Assembly: GCA_029931905.1 (NCBI GenBank)
Contig: JAOZRH010000012.1
Location: 1-23,954 of the forward strand
Origin: Fidelibacterota bacterium
GTDB lineage: Bacteria; Fidelibacterota; Fidelibacteria; Fidelibacterales; Fidelibacteraceae
Reading direction: 5' to 3'
DNA: 23,954 nucleotides
In this document: positions 1 through 10,500 of the stretch, piece after piece
Numbering within the stretch: the stretch's first letter is position 1
Layout of the letters: the number at the start of each line of letters is the position of its first letter
Program-made: the position numbers and the translations under genes
The notes under the pieces: model-generated
The model's database searches: none
The model's input: only the letters and a program-made list of their open reading frames with translations
Told to the model about the DNA's origin: nothing

Positions 1-92
1 TAATTTTTATATTTCCCAGCACCTTTATTAAAGAGTGCAATTTTTACCTCTTCAAGATGTGATTGTGGAATATAAAACGATAATTTATACAT
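1..92 (-). CDS. NIF3/YqfO-related small protein (5' end only, cut by window edge)
   Basis: Reading the minus strand from the ATG at 92-90 gives about 30 residues beginning MYKLSFYIPQSHLEEVK and continuing IALFNKGAGKYKN to the window edge. The pattern Y-K-L-x-F-(Y/F)-(I/V)-P-x-S-H-L-E-E-V-K-x-A-L-F-x-x-G-A-G-K is what I know from the domain inserted in NIF3/YqfO proteins and from stand-alone small proteins of about 100 residues with that PII-like fold. Their biochemical role is unsettled. The reading frame upstream meets a stop (TAG) at 131-129 and holds no other ATG, so this start is the only good one, although no strong Shine-Dalgarno sequence precedes it. It is divergent from the secreted protein gene at 189, with a 96-base AT-rich gap between. 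Only the N-terminus is visible, so a stand-alone small protein cannot be told from a full NIF3. Confidence 0.7.
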   Translation of the reverse strand, partial: MYKLSFYIPQSHLEEVKIALFNKGAGKYKN

Positions 93-188
93 TAAGTTTT
101 CATCAGTTTTTTTTAATAAATATTTTATCTATTTCACAAATAATTTATTATATTATTGAGTTAATTCAAAATAAAAAAGGAGAATTAA

Positions 189-3100
189 ATGAAAAAGTTT
201 CTTAGTGTATTCACTGTGTTGCTGATCATTAGTTTTATGACGGTAAATTTGATGGCAAAAATCGGTAATGTTCCCGGACTGAATAAAGGGACCGATATTG
301 CCACAACACAAGTGACTAGAACAATGTCAAACATATCTAATTGGGGATATTGGATTTATTATGATGGTAAATCTGCTCAACAACCAAACAGTAGTAGTGG
401 TGGAATATATCCTCGTGGTACCGCCGGAGCTATTTATTTAGATGGTTTTGTTTGGGGTGGAATGATTGATACTACAGGTGATGGAGTTGGTGATGATATT
501 AGAGTTGGTGGACAAACTTATAATATTGGTACTCAACCCGGAAGAATTTTACCTGATGGTAGTGCATCGGATATAACAGATTCTGATGTAAAAGTATATA
601 GAGTTCGTACTGATTGGAAAGATTTAACTGTTGAAATGGTTAAACAAGATGCTATGGAACTAAATGAATTATCAAGTCTAAATGATGTTACAGATGCTAT
701 GTGTGAAGATGTAATAGCACAATATGAAGAAGATTGGAAAGAATGGCCAGTTCAATATGGTGCACCTTATGTAGATGTTGATGGAAATGGTGCTTATGAT
801 TATAATGTTGATATTGCTGGGCTTGCTGATGCAGATCAAGTAATATGGTTAGTTGTTAATGATTTAAATCAAACTAGAACTTTGGGTCTTTATGGTTCAA
901 AACCAATGGGATTTGAATTACAAATTACAATGTGGGCATATAATCAACCTGCAGCAAGATTAGGACAAATTGTTTTTAAGAAATATAAATTGATTAATAA
1001 ATCTGGAAGAAATGTTGATTCAATGTATGTTTCCCAATGGGCAGATCCTGATTTAGGAGATTATGGTGATGATCTTTGTGGTTGTGATACTGTATTAAGC
1101 ATGGGTTATGCATATAATGGTAGTGCAATTGATTCGAAGTATGATGCTTTTGGTCTTGCTCCTGCTGCATTTGGATATGACTTTTTTCAAGGTCCTATCG
1201 TTCCAAGTGTTGGCGATACTGCTATATTCGATTTAAAAAAAGTAGCAGATCATAAAAATTTACCAATGACAACATTTGGTTGGTTTGCAGCTGGTTCTAA
1301 TATTAGTGATCCAGAACTTGCAGATCCTGAAGGTACAAGACAATGGTATAATATGTTAAAAGGTTATAAACCTTTTGATAATCTTGATGACCCTTCACCT
1401 TGGACAGAAGGAAATGTAGTTGGTGCTCCTGAAACAAAATTTCCATTAGCTGGTGATCCAGTTACTGGAACAGGTTTTGTTGATGGAAAAGGTGATTATT
1501 TTGATCCGGGCGATCGTCGTATTGCTTTAAGTTCCGGTCCATTTACATTCGCTGCTGGTGATACACAAGAAGTTGTTGTTGCCGCTATTGGTGGATTAGG
1601 TGGAGATAGATTATCTTCTATTACTAGTATGAAAGGAACAGATCAAATTGCTCAAAAGATTTATGATGGACTTTTTGGGGATATCCCAAAACCACCAAAA
1701 TCACCAAAACTTAATGCTATAGCTCTTGAAACTAGTGTTATGTTAAATTGGGGTTATGATCAAGATGCTATAAGTAAAACAGAAGGTAACCAATCATTAG
1801 ATTATGAATTTGAAGGTTATAATGTTTATCAATTACCTACAGCTTCATCTTCATTGGCTCAATCTAAAAAAATAGCTACTTATGATGTAATTAATAATAT
1901 TACTAATATCAGAGGAACTGTTTTAGATCCTAATCTTGGAGAAATTGAAAAAAATATACAAGAAGGATATGATACAGGAATAGCTAGATTTTTTCATGTT
2001 GACCATGATTATATCACAAATACAAAATTGAATGAAGGTGAAACATATTATTTTGCTGTTACTGCTTATAATCAAGATATGAATCTTATTGTTGATAAAG
2101 CATTAGAATCTTCAAAAATTGTTTATCCTGTTACTATTCAAGAAGCTAAACCAGGACAAGCTTACGAAGCTGAAGCAATGGACGAAGTAATAGCTACTCA
2201 TTCAGTAGGTATTAGTGATGGACAAGTATCAGTTGAAGTAATTAATCCTGCTGAATTAACTGGAAATGATTATGAAGTATCATTTTCTTGGAATAGCGAT
2301 TCTACAAATAAGTTATGGAATTTAAAAGATGTGACTGGTGATTCAATGGTAGTTGTTAATCAACCACAATCAATAAGTTTAACTGAAAATGACCAATTAG
2401 TTGTTCACGGATTACTTATTAAAGTTTCTGGTCCAAATCCTGGCTGTAAATCTGTTGTGGAATTAGATGCAAATGATGTTGTTGTTGATAGTAGAGTTAC
2501 AGCTTTTGCTGAAGTTGGTGGACCAAGTTTAGGTTCTACAGGATATTTATTATCAAATAGAGCTGGATCAGTTAATAATACAGATTATTCTAGAGATTGG
2601 GATAGATTTGGATATTGGGGAACAGATGATATAGTAATTGATTTTGGACAAACTTCATTGACTTGGGAATATACCTCAGAAGCAGTTCATTTTGATAGCT
2701 TAGATGGTTCTCCATATTATGCTCCTTTTGCAGTATATCGTACAACAGTTGATGGTGATACATATAGATTGTTTGCTGGATTCTGGGATAGTGATGGCGA
2801 TGGAACATGGAATAATAATGGTGCTGATTGGGCAGGTCCGATATATGGTGCTCCATCTTATGAACCAATATATTGTTGGGCCGGATATGATGTAGCTGGA
2901 AATGATATTAGTTATGACCCTGCAAATGATGTAACATACATTGCTGATAATTGGATTGGAGCAGCTACTACTGCAAATACAACTTGGGGTGGAGGAACTG
3001 GAGATTTTCATTATCCTTACATTACTGCAATGTTATTTACAGAATATCTTGGTGGACCTCCAATTGGAAATAAAGTAAAATTTATTACCAATAAACCAAA

Positions 3101-3488
3101 TGCATTAAATGATGTATTTACATTCTCTGCACCAGAAGTGACTGAAAATGATAGTGTAATGGCTGCTGATCTTGATAGAGTAAATGTATTTCCAAATCCA
3201 TACTATGCTCATAATGGTCTTGCTACAAGTAGAAATGATGAATATGTAACATTTACTCATTTACCTGAGAAAGCTACTATTCAGATATATAACTTAGCTG
3301 GTGTATTGGTTACTACAATTGAACATGATGGAACTAGTCAATTTGAAAGATGGGATCTAACGAATGATTCTGATTTACCAGTTGCTAGTGGTATGTACAT
3401 TGCATATGTAAATATGCCTGAAGAAGATGCAACAAAAACACTAAAATTTGTTATAATTCAAAGAGAGCAAATTCTTGAATATTATTAA
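189..3488 (+). CDS. Large secreted protein with FN3-like region and T9SS type A sorting domain (paralogue 1)
   Basis: A 1099-residue protein predicted to be exported and carried to the cell surface or released by the type IX secretion system. Residues 1-23 form a Sec signal peptide (KK, hydrophobic core, cut near LMA). Asp/Gly-rich loops that look like calcium sites lie at 94-103 (DTTGDGVGDD), 196-204 (DVDGNGAYD) and 867-873 (DSDGDGT). A fibronectin III-like region spans roughly 497-640, ending in YYFAVTAYN. The last hundred residues start at N999-V-F-P-N-P and end with a TKTLKFVII strand, the form of a T9SS type A sorting domain. Cysteines are few: 172, 297, 299, 753 and 896. The start is fixed by AGGAGA at 178-183. 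It is followed after 30 bases by a PorV-like gene. I do not recognise a catalytic domain; the ligand or substrate is unknown. It is paralogous along its full length to the gene at 7514. Confidence 0.85.
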   Translation: MKKFLSVFTVLLIISFMTVNLMAKIGNVPGLNKGTDIATTQVTRTMSNISNWGYWIYYDGKSAQQPNSSSGGIYPRGTAGAIYLDGFVWGGMIDTTGDGVGDDIRVGGQTYNIGTQPGRILPDGSASDITDSDVKVYRVRTDWKDLTVEMVKQDAMELNELSSLNDVTDAMCEDVIAQYEEDWKEWPVQYGAPYVDVDGNGAYDYNVDIAGLADADQVIWLVVNDLNQTRTLGLYGSKPMGFELQITMWAYNQPAARLGQIVFKKYKLINKSGRNVDSMYVSQWADPDLGDYGDDLCGCDTVLSMGYAYNGSAIDSKYDAFGLAPAAFGYDFFQGPIVPSVGDTAIFDLKKVADHKNLPMTTFGWFAAGSNISDPELADPEGTRQWYNMLKGYKPFDNLDDPSPWTEGNVVGAPETKFPLAGDPVTGTGFVDGKGDYFDPGDRRIALSSGPFTFAAGDTQEVVVAAIGGLGGDRLSSITSMKGTDQIAQKIYDGLFGDIPKPPKSPKLNAIALETSVMLNWGYDQDAISKTEGNQSLDYEFEGYNVYQLPTASSSLAQSKKIATYDVINNITNIRGTVLDPNLGEIEKNIQEGYDTGIARFFHVDHDYITNTKLNEGETYYFAVTAYNQDMNLIVDKALESSKIVYPVTIQEAKPGQAYEAEAMDEVIATHSVGISDGQVSVEVINPAELTGNDYEVSFSWNSDSTNKLWNLKDVTGDSMVVVNQPQSISLTENDQLVVHGLLIKVSGPNPGCKSVVELDANDVVVDSRVTAFAEVGGPSLGSTGYLLSNRAGSVNNTDYSRDWDRFGYWGTDDIVIDFGQTSLTWEYTSEAVHFDSLDGSPYYAPFAVYRTTVDGDTYRLFAGFWDSDGDGTWNNNGADWAGPIYGAPSYEPIYCWAGYDVAGNDISYDPANDVTYIADNWIGAATTANTTWGGGTGDFHYPYITAMLFTEYLGGPPIGNKVKFITNKPNALNDVFTFSAPEVTENDSVMAADLDRVNVFPNPYYAHNGLATSRNDEYVTFTHLPEKATIQIYNLAGVLVTTIEHDGTSQFERWDLTNDSDLPVASGMYIAYVNMPEEDATKTLKFVIIQREQILEYY
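2430..3074 (+). repeat. Copy 1 of a 645-bp near-identical coding block (partner 9755-10399)
   Basis: This part of the first secreted protein gene matches 9755-10399 in the second at a constant offset of 7325 bp. The block opens with 60 identical bases (2430-2489) and closes with 63 identical bases (3012-3074). The interior has mostly scattered silent changes and two small compensating indels. Encoded landmarks include GPNPGCKSVVELDANDVVVD, FGYWGTDDIVIDFGQTSLTW and TAMLFTEYLGGPPIGNK. Confidence 0.85.
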
Positions 3489-3518
3489 AATTGAATTATT
3501 ATATAAAAGGAGAATAAA

Positions 3519-4547
3519 ATGAGAATTAGAAAAAAATACAATATAGTATTTGCTCTTGTAATATTGTTAGTTTGCAGTTCGTTATTGTTTTCGGGCGATG
3601 TAAGTCGTATCGGAACAACTGCAGGTGTGCAAGTGCAAATTCCAGTTGGTGGTCGTACCTTTGGAATGGGCGGAGCTGACATAGCAAATACAAGTTCGGT
3701 AGATGCTATCTATTGGAATCCAGCAGGTCTTGGAACAATTGAAGCAAGTGGAGCCGGATTCTTTTCATCATCAAAAATCATTGCTGATATTAATGTTAAC
3801 TATTTTTCTATTGCAGTAAAAGCAGGAGAACTTGGAAATATTGGTATTAGTTTAAAGAGTTTTGATTTTGGTGATATTCCAATAACAACACAATACGATA
3901 TGGATGGAGAAAGTGGTGCAACATATTCACCTACATTTTCAACTATTGGATTGTCTTTTGCTCGTAAGCTTTCAGACAAAATAAATTTTGGAATTACTGG
4001 TAAGGTAATTTATGAAAGTATTCCTAGAGCAACTGCAACAGCATTAGCTTTTGATATTGGTATTCAATATAAAAATTTAATGGATATTGAAAATCTTGCA
4101 ATTGGATTAGTTGTACAAAATGTTGGAACAGGTATGCAATATAGCGGTTCTGGAATGTTAACTCAAGCTGAAGAAGATGGTTATGATAGTTTCTATGAAA
4201 GAGGGACATCTTCTGATCAGTTACCAACAAGTTTAAAAATGGGTATGAGTTATCAAGTAGGACCAGTAATGTTGGCAGGTTCATATTTAGTTAATAACAC
4301 TCAAAGAGATGAGTTGTTGTTAGGTGGAGAATTCAATCTTGCAGGCATCTTATTTTTGCGTGGTGGTTATACTCATGCACTTGAAGATCCTGAGAATAGT
4401 GAATTCGGAGAAACAGTTTATGGTTTAACTGGCGGTGCTGGTTTAAGATATGACTTAGGAAACTTTAAAATTATGGTTGACTATGTTTATCGTCCAACTG
4501 AAAATCTTGGAAATGAAAGTATCATCGCATTTGGCGTTGGTTTCTAA
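3519..4547 (+). CDS. PorV/PorQ-family outer-membrane beta-barrel protein
   Basis: A 342-residue outer-membrane protein. Residues 1-25 are a signal peptide (RIRKK, hydrophobic core, cut near LLFSG). The mature N-terminus carries VGGRTFGMGGADIAN followed by AIYWNPAGLG, the hallmark of the PorV/PorQ (UPF0164-like) group. The rest alternates short amphipathic strands with Gly-rich turns and ends in IIAFGVGF, a terminal aromatic expected of a BAM-assembled barrel. In known T9SS, PorV binds the sorting domain of cargo after translocation and shuttles it to the attachment machinery. Many family members in this phylum group are of unknown role, so PorV itself is not proven. AAAAGGAGA at 3505-3513 sets the start, 30 bases after the upstream cargo gene, so the two are very probably co-transcribed. 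A terminator follows directly. A cognate shuttle for the neighbouring cargo is my inference. Confidence 0.8.
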   Translation: MRIRKKYNIVFALVILLVCSSLLFSGDVSRIGTTAGVQVQIPVGGRTFGMGGADIANTSSVDAIYWNPAGLGTIEASGAGFFSSSKIIADINVNYFSIAVKAGELGNIGISLKSFDFGDIPITTQYDMDGESGATYSPTFSTIGLSFARKLSDKINFGITGKVIYESIPRATATALAFDIGIQYKNLMDIENLAIGLVVQNVGTGMQYSGSGMLTQAEEDGYDSFYERGTSSDQLPTSLKMGMSYQVGPVMLAGSYLVNNTQRDELLLGGEFNLAGILFLRGGYTHALEDPENSEFGETVYGLTGGAGLRYDLGNFKIMVDYVYRPTENLGNESIIAFGVGF

Positions 4548-4570
4548 ATAATACTATTTATTTAGTTAAT

Positions 4571-4602
4571 AAAAAGGTCAGTATTTTTTACTGGCCTTTT
4601 TT
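4571..4602 (+). terminator. Rho-independent terminator after the PorV-like gene
   Basis: AAAAAGGTCAGTA (4571-4583) pairs with TACTGGCCTTTTT (4589-4601) around a 5-nt T loop, with one G-U pair, and runs into six Ts. It lies 23 bases after the stop codon and separates the cargo/PorV-like pair from the TonB-dependent receptor, which therefore probably has its own promoter in 4603-4705. Confidence 0.85.
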
Positions 4603-4705
4603 ATTATTCATTACTTAAACAACTCAAATAATTCTTGATATTGATAAATATTTTTTGCATATTATTTATAGAAATAAATCTTATTAATGAAAATAAGTGA
4701 TTTAA

Positions 4706-7468
4706 ATGAATAAAATAAGTTTATATACAATTCTTTTTTTGATTTTTATCCCAATGGCTGTTTATACTCAGTCAAATGAAAAAAAATCAGAAACTATAAA
4801 TATTGAAGAAAAAAATATTTCTATTACAGAAGATACAACTGCTATCATACGAAAATATTCGCGTTATGAAGAAGAATTGTTAACTCCTAATAATTTGAAA
4901 AATATTCCAATCAGAGGTATTAGTAGAATAATTGAAATGAGTCCGGGAGTTATCATTCAAGATAATAAAATTCATTTTCGAGCTGGTCAGTCCGGGGAAG
5001 TAGGTTATTATCTGAATGGTGTTTCTGCTTCTGACCCTATGAATAATAGAAGAGCGGTTAGTATTATAGATGAAGCTGTAGAAGAAATTCAAGTATTAAC
5101 TGGTCACTATTCAGCAGATATGGGAGGAGCAAATTCTGGTGTTGTGAAAATTGAAATGAAAACTGGTGGTAGTGAATTACACGGATCAATTGATGCAAGA
5201 ACTGACGGATTTCGTGACCCAACTAAAGGCGAAAAAGTATTAAACACTTATAATTATGGACATAATCTTGTTGTTGCTACACTTGGAGGTCCATTAATAT
5301 CTGATAAAATAAGATTTTTTGTTGCTGGTGAAATGAACAATCATGAAGATGATGCAGTTAGATTTAGTAAAGGATTTAAATTTGAAAACAGAATAGATGA
5401 TTGGGTAGGGCTATCGAATGACGATATTCCTGATACAATGGATTTGATTTATCCAGATGGATTTACACCTAAGCAAAAAGATAACTACTATTCAATAAAT
5501 GGTACAGTTACATTAGATTTACCTATTAAAGTTAAATTAGGTGCAATGTACACTGGTCGTGAATATGCAAGAGGTGATGATCCAATGTTAACATCACTTA
5601 ATAGTAGAACTTATGCATATAAAACAGAAACAATGATGTTAACTGGTAAATTAACAAAATTTTTCTCATCTAAATCATTTTTAGAATTGAGAGGAAGTTA
5701 TTATAAATATCATAGAGAATCTAATGATAGTTGGTTTGGAAATGATTGGAAAAAATATTATGATAGTACTGCTGTCGCTGATTATACGCTTGATAAATAT
5801 GGGGATAGTTCTCAAGTAGTTCATTATAGAGATGCTTGGCGTGATCAATATGATTATTATTTTAATGGTTTTACTATGGAAAGAAATGGTGATCCAACTA
5901 ATTTATATTTAGATCAAGAAAGAGAATTTTTTGAAATTGCTGGTGATTTTTCTACACAGTATGGAAAACATCATGAAATTAAATTAGGTGGTACTTTTAA
6001 ACAATCAACAGTTAGAACATTTAGTCTTGCTCCTTCAGTCATCAAATATGCTGACTCGTCATCTTGTTGTGGTTATGATGGAATTGAAAATATACCACCA
6101 TATGATTGGTTCTGGTCAGGTAGCGTTCATGCTTATGGATATGATCTTTATGGAAATAAAACTGATAAGGCAACATATTACGGTCCTAATAATACGGGAG
6201 TTTACACTGATGCACCAAAAAGACCTGTACAAGCATCGGCTTATTTAATGGATAAAATCGAATATAAAGATTTGGTGATTAATGCGGGACTTCGTTTTGA
6301 GTATTATGATGGAGATGATTATGAATTAACAGACCCAGCTAATCCAATAATTGTTTCTTATACAGGTATGTTTACAGATAGTTCTTGGGTTAAAAAAGAT
6401 CCATCAATTGTAATTAGTCCTAGAATTGGTTTATCATTTCCAGTTAGTAATAAAATGATGTTGTATTTTAAATATGGTAAATTTGTTCAAATGCCTGATT
6501 TGAACAATATTTATTTTAGTTCATATACTTATGTAAGACAAATTATACTGCAGGGATATTATTTTCAAGATCCTGTTGGATTTGGTTTAGATCCTTTAAG
6601 AACAACATCTTACGAGGTTGGGTTTAAACGCAAAATTTTTGAATATTCTATGTTAGATGTAAATGTATTTTTTAAAAATACAACAAATTTAGTATCAGAA
6701 TATGAACAACAAATATCAACAAATTCAACGATTTGTGGTTCATACAACAGATTTGTGAATGATGGCAATTCAATTGTTAAAGGATTAGAATTAAAATATA
6801 TTTTAAGAGAAATTGGCAGGTTTAATGGATTTTTTAACTATACTTATATGATAAGTAAAATGCGAACATCTGTTGGTGAAAATTTATTTAGTATGAATCC
6901 TATGGATTTTTCTCAAAAACATACGGGCTCTATTAATTTAGATTATCATTTTGGTGACAAAGATGGTGGTTTATTATTGCAAAATTTTGGTGCAAATATA
7001 TTATTCAAATTTTCTAGCGGTCATTCATTCACTAAAACATCTTATTCTCCAAGCTGTAGTAATTCTTACGATGTTGGAGTGGATTACATGTATGATACAC
7101 GAGCTCAAATTCTTGATGAATCCGTTAATGCTTCTACAACACCTTGGACATATACTACTGATCTAAAAATAGATAAAGCAATTAAATTAGGTGGATTAAC
7201 TACAACTTTTTATGTTGTTGTTAATAATGTATTTAATCGTAAAAATATCATTAATGTTTATCAAGAGACTGGAAGTGCAGTTGATGATGGATTTATTAGT
7301 AATCCAAATCGACTTCAATATGTTTCTTCATATAGCGGAGGTCAAGATTATATTGATATGTATAATGCAATAAATATTGTAAATGGTCAGTCATATTTAG
7401 ATATTCTTAATAAAGAATTATTTGGTCATCCAAGACAGATATTTTTTGGTGTAAAGGTTAGTTTTTGA
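4706..7468 (+). CDS. TonB-dependent outer-membrane receptor
   Basis: A 920-residue protein predicted to import a ligand across the outer membrane using TonB energy. Residues 1-21 are a signal peptide (cut near VYTQS). A plug domain covers about 55-160, with IPIRGISRIIEMSPGVI, then HFRAGQSGEVGYYLNGVSASDP (broken here only by my description) and EIQVLTGHYSADMGGANSGVV, which is the usual plug layout. A beta-barrel fills the rest and ends in FFGVKVSF with a terminal Phe. The carboxypeptidase-like N-terminal domain common in Bacteroidetes receptors is absent. Adjacent cysteines C454-C455 lie in what should be a surface loop. The start has only a weak ribosome site. The gene lies between two secreted paralogues, 45 bases before the second and with no terminator in that gap, so those two are probably one transcript. 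The ligand is unknown; no SusD-like gene is present. Confidence 0.88.
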   Translation: MNKISLYTILFLIFIPMAVYTQSNEKKSETINIEEKNISITEDTTAIIRKYSRYEEELLTPNNLKNIPIRGISRIIEMSPGVIIQDNKIHFRAGQSGEVGYYLNGVSASDPMNNRRAVSIIDEAVEEIQVLTGHYSADMGGANSGVVKIEMKTGGSELHGSIDARTDGFRDPTKGEKVLNTYNYGHNLVVATLGGPLISDKIRFFVAGEMNNHEDDAVRFSKGFKFENRIDDWVGLSNDDIPDTMDLIYPDGFTPKQKDNYYSINGTVTLDLPIKVKLGAMYTGREYARGDDPMLTSLNSRTYAYKTETMMLTGKLTKFFSSKSFLELRGSYYKYHRESNDSWFGNDWKKYYDSTAVADYTLDKYGDSSQVVHYRDAWRDQYDYYFNGFTMERNGDPTNLYLDQEREFFEIAGDFSTQYGKHHEIKLGGTFKQSTVRTFSLAPSVIKYADSSSCCGYDGIENIPPYDWFWSGSVHAYGYDLYGNKTDKATYYGPNNTGVYTDAPKRPVQASAYLMDKIEYKDLVINAGLRFEYYDGDDYELTDPANPIIVSYTGMFTDSSWVKKDPSIVISPRIGLSFPVSNKMMLYFKYGKFVQMPDLNNIYFSSYTYVRQIILQGYYFQDPVGFGLDPLRTTSYEVGFKRKIFEYSMLDVNVFFKNTTNLVSEYEQQISTNSTICGSYNRFVNDGNSIVKGLELKYILREIGRFNGFFNYTYMISKMRTSVGENLFSMNPMDFSQKHTGSINLDYHFGDKDGGLLLQNFGANILFKFSSGHSFTKTSYSPSCSNSYDVGVDYMYDTRAQILDESVNASTTPWTYTTDLKIDKAIKLGGLTTTFYVVVNNVFNRKNIINVYQETGSAVDDGFISNPNRLQYVSSYSGGQDYIDMYNAINIVNGQSYLDILNKELFGHPRQIFFGVKVSF

Positions 7469-7513
7469 TGAAAATATTTTATAAAATGTTAATTGTAAAT
7501 TGATGAGTATAAA

Positions 7514-10500
7514 ATGAATAAAATAAAATTGATATTAAATTTGTTGTTAAAATTTGTTACTATTTTTGTTGTTTCAAATTATCTATTTGCTAAAAATGAC
7601 AATATTAATAATTTAAATCAAGATAATTATGTTTCTACAACACAAGTGACTAGAACAATGTCAAATATATCCAATTGGGGATATTGGATTAATTATGATG
7701 GTAAATCTGGTAATGCACCAAACAGTAGTAGTGGTGGAATATATCCTCGTGGTACCGCTGGAGTAATTTATCAAGATGGTTTTGTTTGGGGCGGCAAAAT
7801 AGATACCACAGGCGATGGAATAGGAGATGATGTTAGAGTTGGTGGTCAAACTTATAATATTGGCACTCAACCCGGTTGGATAAATGATGATGGTAGTCCA
7901 GCAGATATTACCGATTCTAGAGTAAAAGTATATCGAATTCGTTCTGATTGGATAGATTTATATTCGAATGATGTAAGACAAGATGCTATGGAACTAAATG
8001 AATTATCAAGTTTAAATGATGTTACATGGAATATGATAGATGATATTATTGACCAATATAGAGAAGATTGGAATGAATGGCCTGTTGATTTAGGTGCTCC
8101 GTGGGTTGATATGAATAATAATGGTGTCTATGATTCTTATATTGATATTGCTGGAATTGCGGGTGCAGACCAAGTAATTTGGTTGGTTGTTAATGATTTA
8201 GATTCCATAAGAACATTAGGATTGTATGGTTCACTACCAATTGGATTGGAACTTCAAATTACTATTTGGGCATATGAGGATTATTCGAGATTAGGACAAG
8301 CAATATTTAAAAGATATAAATTAATAAATAAATCAAATAATTTTATTGAAGATATGTATGTATCACAGTGGTCCGATCCTGATTTAGGAGATTATGGTGA
8401 TGATTTTTGTGGTTGTGATACTGTGTTAAGTATTGGATATGCATATAATGGGAATGAAATTGATTCAAAGTATAATGCTTTTGGTCTTGTTCCTGCTGCC
8501 GTTGGATATGATTTTTTACAAGGACCAATTGTAGAAAGTTTTGGCGATACCGCTATATTTGATTTAAAGAAAAAAGTAGATTATAAAAATTTAGGGATGA
8601 CATCATTCGCTTGGTTTTCTGCTGTATCTGATATTGGGGATCCAGTACTTGGATATTATCAAGGTACAAAACAATGGTATAATATGTTAAGAGGTTATAA
8701 ACCATTTGATGATTTAGATAATCCTTCACCTTGGACAGAAGGAAATTATACAGATGGAACTCCGACTAAATTTCCTTTATCTGGCGATCCAGTTACTGGA
8801 ACAGGATTTATTGATGGAAAAGATGACTATTTTAAACCTGGTGATCGTAGAATAGCATTAAATTCAGGTCCTTTCAATATGGCTCCTGGCGATACACAAG
8901 AAGTTGTTATTGCTTTAGTTGGCGGATTAGGAGGTAACCGTTTAATGTCTGTAAATACATTAAAAGAAACAGATGTTTATGTACAAAAAATATATGATAA
9001 TCTATTTGCTTCACATCCTCAAGCTCCTGATAAACCGTTAGTTGAGGCTACTTCATTTGAAAATAAAATTTTATTAGAATGGGGATTTGATTCTACAAGA
9101 ACAACACTAATTGAAAATTCAAATTATGGTGGATACAAATTTGAAGGATATAATATATATCAATTACCATCAGAAAAATCAAATTTAGATGAAGCAACAA
9201 GAATAGCAACTTATGATATTATTAATAATGTAACATTAATTTCTTCAATTAAGGAAGTTTATTTAGGATACTCTCTGCCAGAATTTGAGTATCAATACGG
9301 AACAGATAGTGGAATAAAAAGATTTTTGCATCTTGAACGAAATCAATTAAAATACGAGTATTTTGAAAAAGGACGCACATACTATTTTGCTGTAACTGCA
9401 TATAATTATAATGACGAATTTCAAGAAAAATTCTATGAATCTCAGTTTGATGTTATTTCAGTTACAGTTCAAGATCCGTTACCTGGCAATTCGGTTCCTT
9501 ATTCACCTATGGATACAATAGGATATTCTCATACACAGGGTTCTGGTGAAGGCGAAGTATTAATAAAAGTAATAAATCCAACAAAAACTACTGGACACGA
9601 TTATGAAATATTTTTTACTCACAATATTGATTCAACTAAAATACTTTGGAATGTAAATGATGTTACTGCAGATTCAATAGTTGTATCAGACCAAAAACAG
9701 ATTAGTGATAATGATGACCAACCAATATTTGATGGATTACAAGTTAAAGTTTTAGGTCCAAATCCTGGCTGTAAATCTGTTGTGGAATTAGATGCAAATG
9801 ATGTTGTTGTTGATGAAGGAGTTACTTCTTTTGCAGATGTTAATATTGCTGGACCAAGTTTAGGTTCTACTGGTTATTTACTATCAAATATAGCTGGTTT
9901 AGTCAATCAACCTCCTTACGAAAAAGATTGGGACAGATTTGGATATTGGGGAACAGATGATATAGTAATAGATTTTGGACAAACTTCGTTGACTTGGGAT
10001 TATTCGACAGAGACAGTTCATTTTGATAGTTTAGATGATTCTCCATATTATGCTCCTTTTGCAGTATATCGTATAATAGCTGATGGTAATACATATAGAT
10101 TGTTTGCTGGTTTCTTGGATAGTGATGGTGATGGAACTTGGAATAACAATGGTTCTGATTGGTCAGGTCCCATATATGGTGCACCATCTTATGAACCTAT
10201 ATATTGTTGGCAAGGATACGATGCGTCTGGAAATGATATAAATTATAATCCGGCAAATGATGCACAATATGTTATAGATAATAAGTTGGAGACCTCAGCA
10301 AATACAACTTGGGGTGATGCTACTGGAGATTTTAAATATCCTTACATTACTGCAATGTTATTTACAGAATATCTTGGTGGACCTCCAATTGGAAATAAAA
10401 TTTCCTTCATCACAAATAAAACAATTACTACTAAGGATAAATATACTTTTTCAACAATTGCACCGAAGATAAATGATATTGAATTGGCAAAAATAGCTGC

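Noticed and set aside
93..188. Operator or riboswitch in the divergent gap before the first cargo gene.
   Set aside because: The 96 bases are AT-rich with no clear inverted repeat, no TAnnTTTG-type box and no conserved RNA element that I recognise.
2590..3011. Minus-strand ORFs over the first cargo gene, with a similar one at 9903-10187 over the second.
   Set aside because: They recur in both places only because the coding DNA of the two paralogues is nearly identical there; the plus-strand protein shows the conserved domains, and the minus-strand products are low-complexity His/Ile/Tyr/Ser strings without ribosome sites.
4635..4670. TTGATA/TATTTA-like boxes upstream of the TonB receptor as a promoter.
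   Set aside because: A promoter is expected here because a terminator lies upstream, but in this AT-rich stretch several equally good box pairs exist, so no specific one can be supported.
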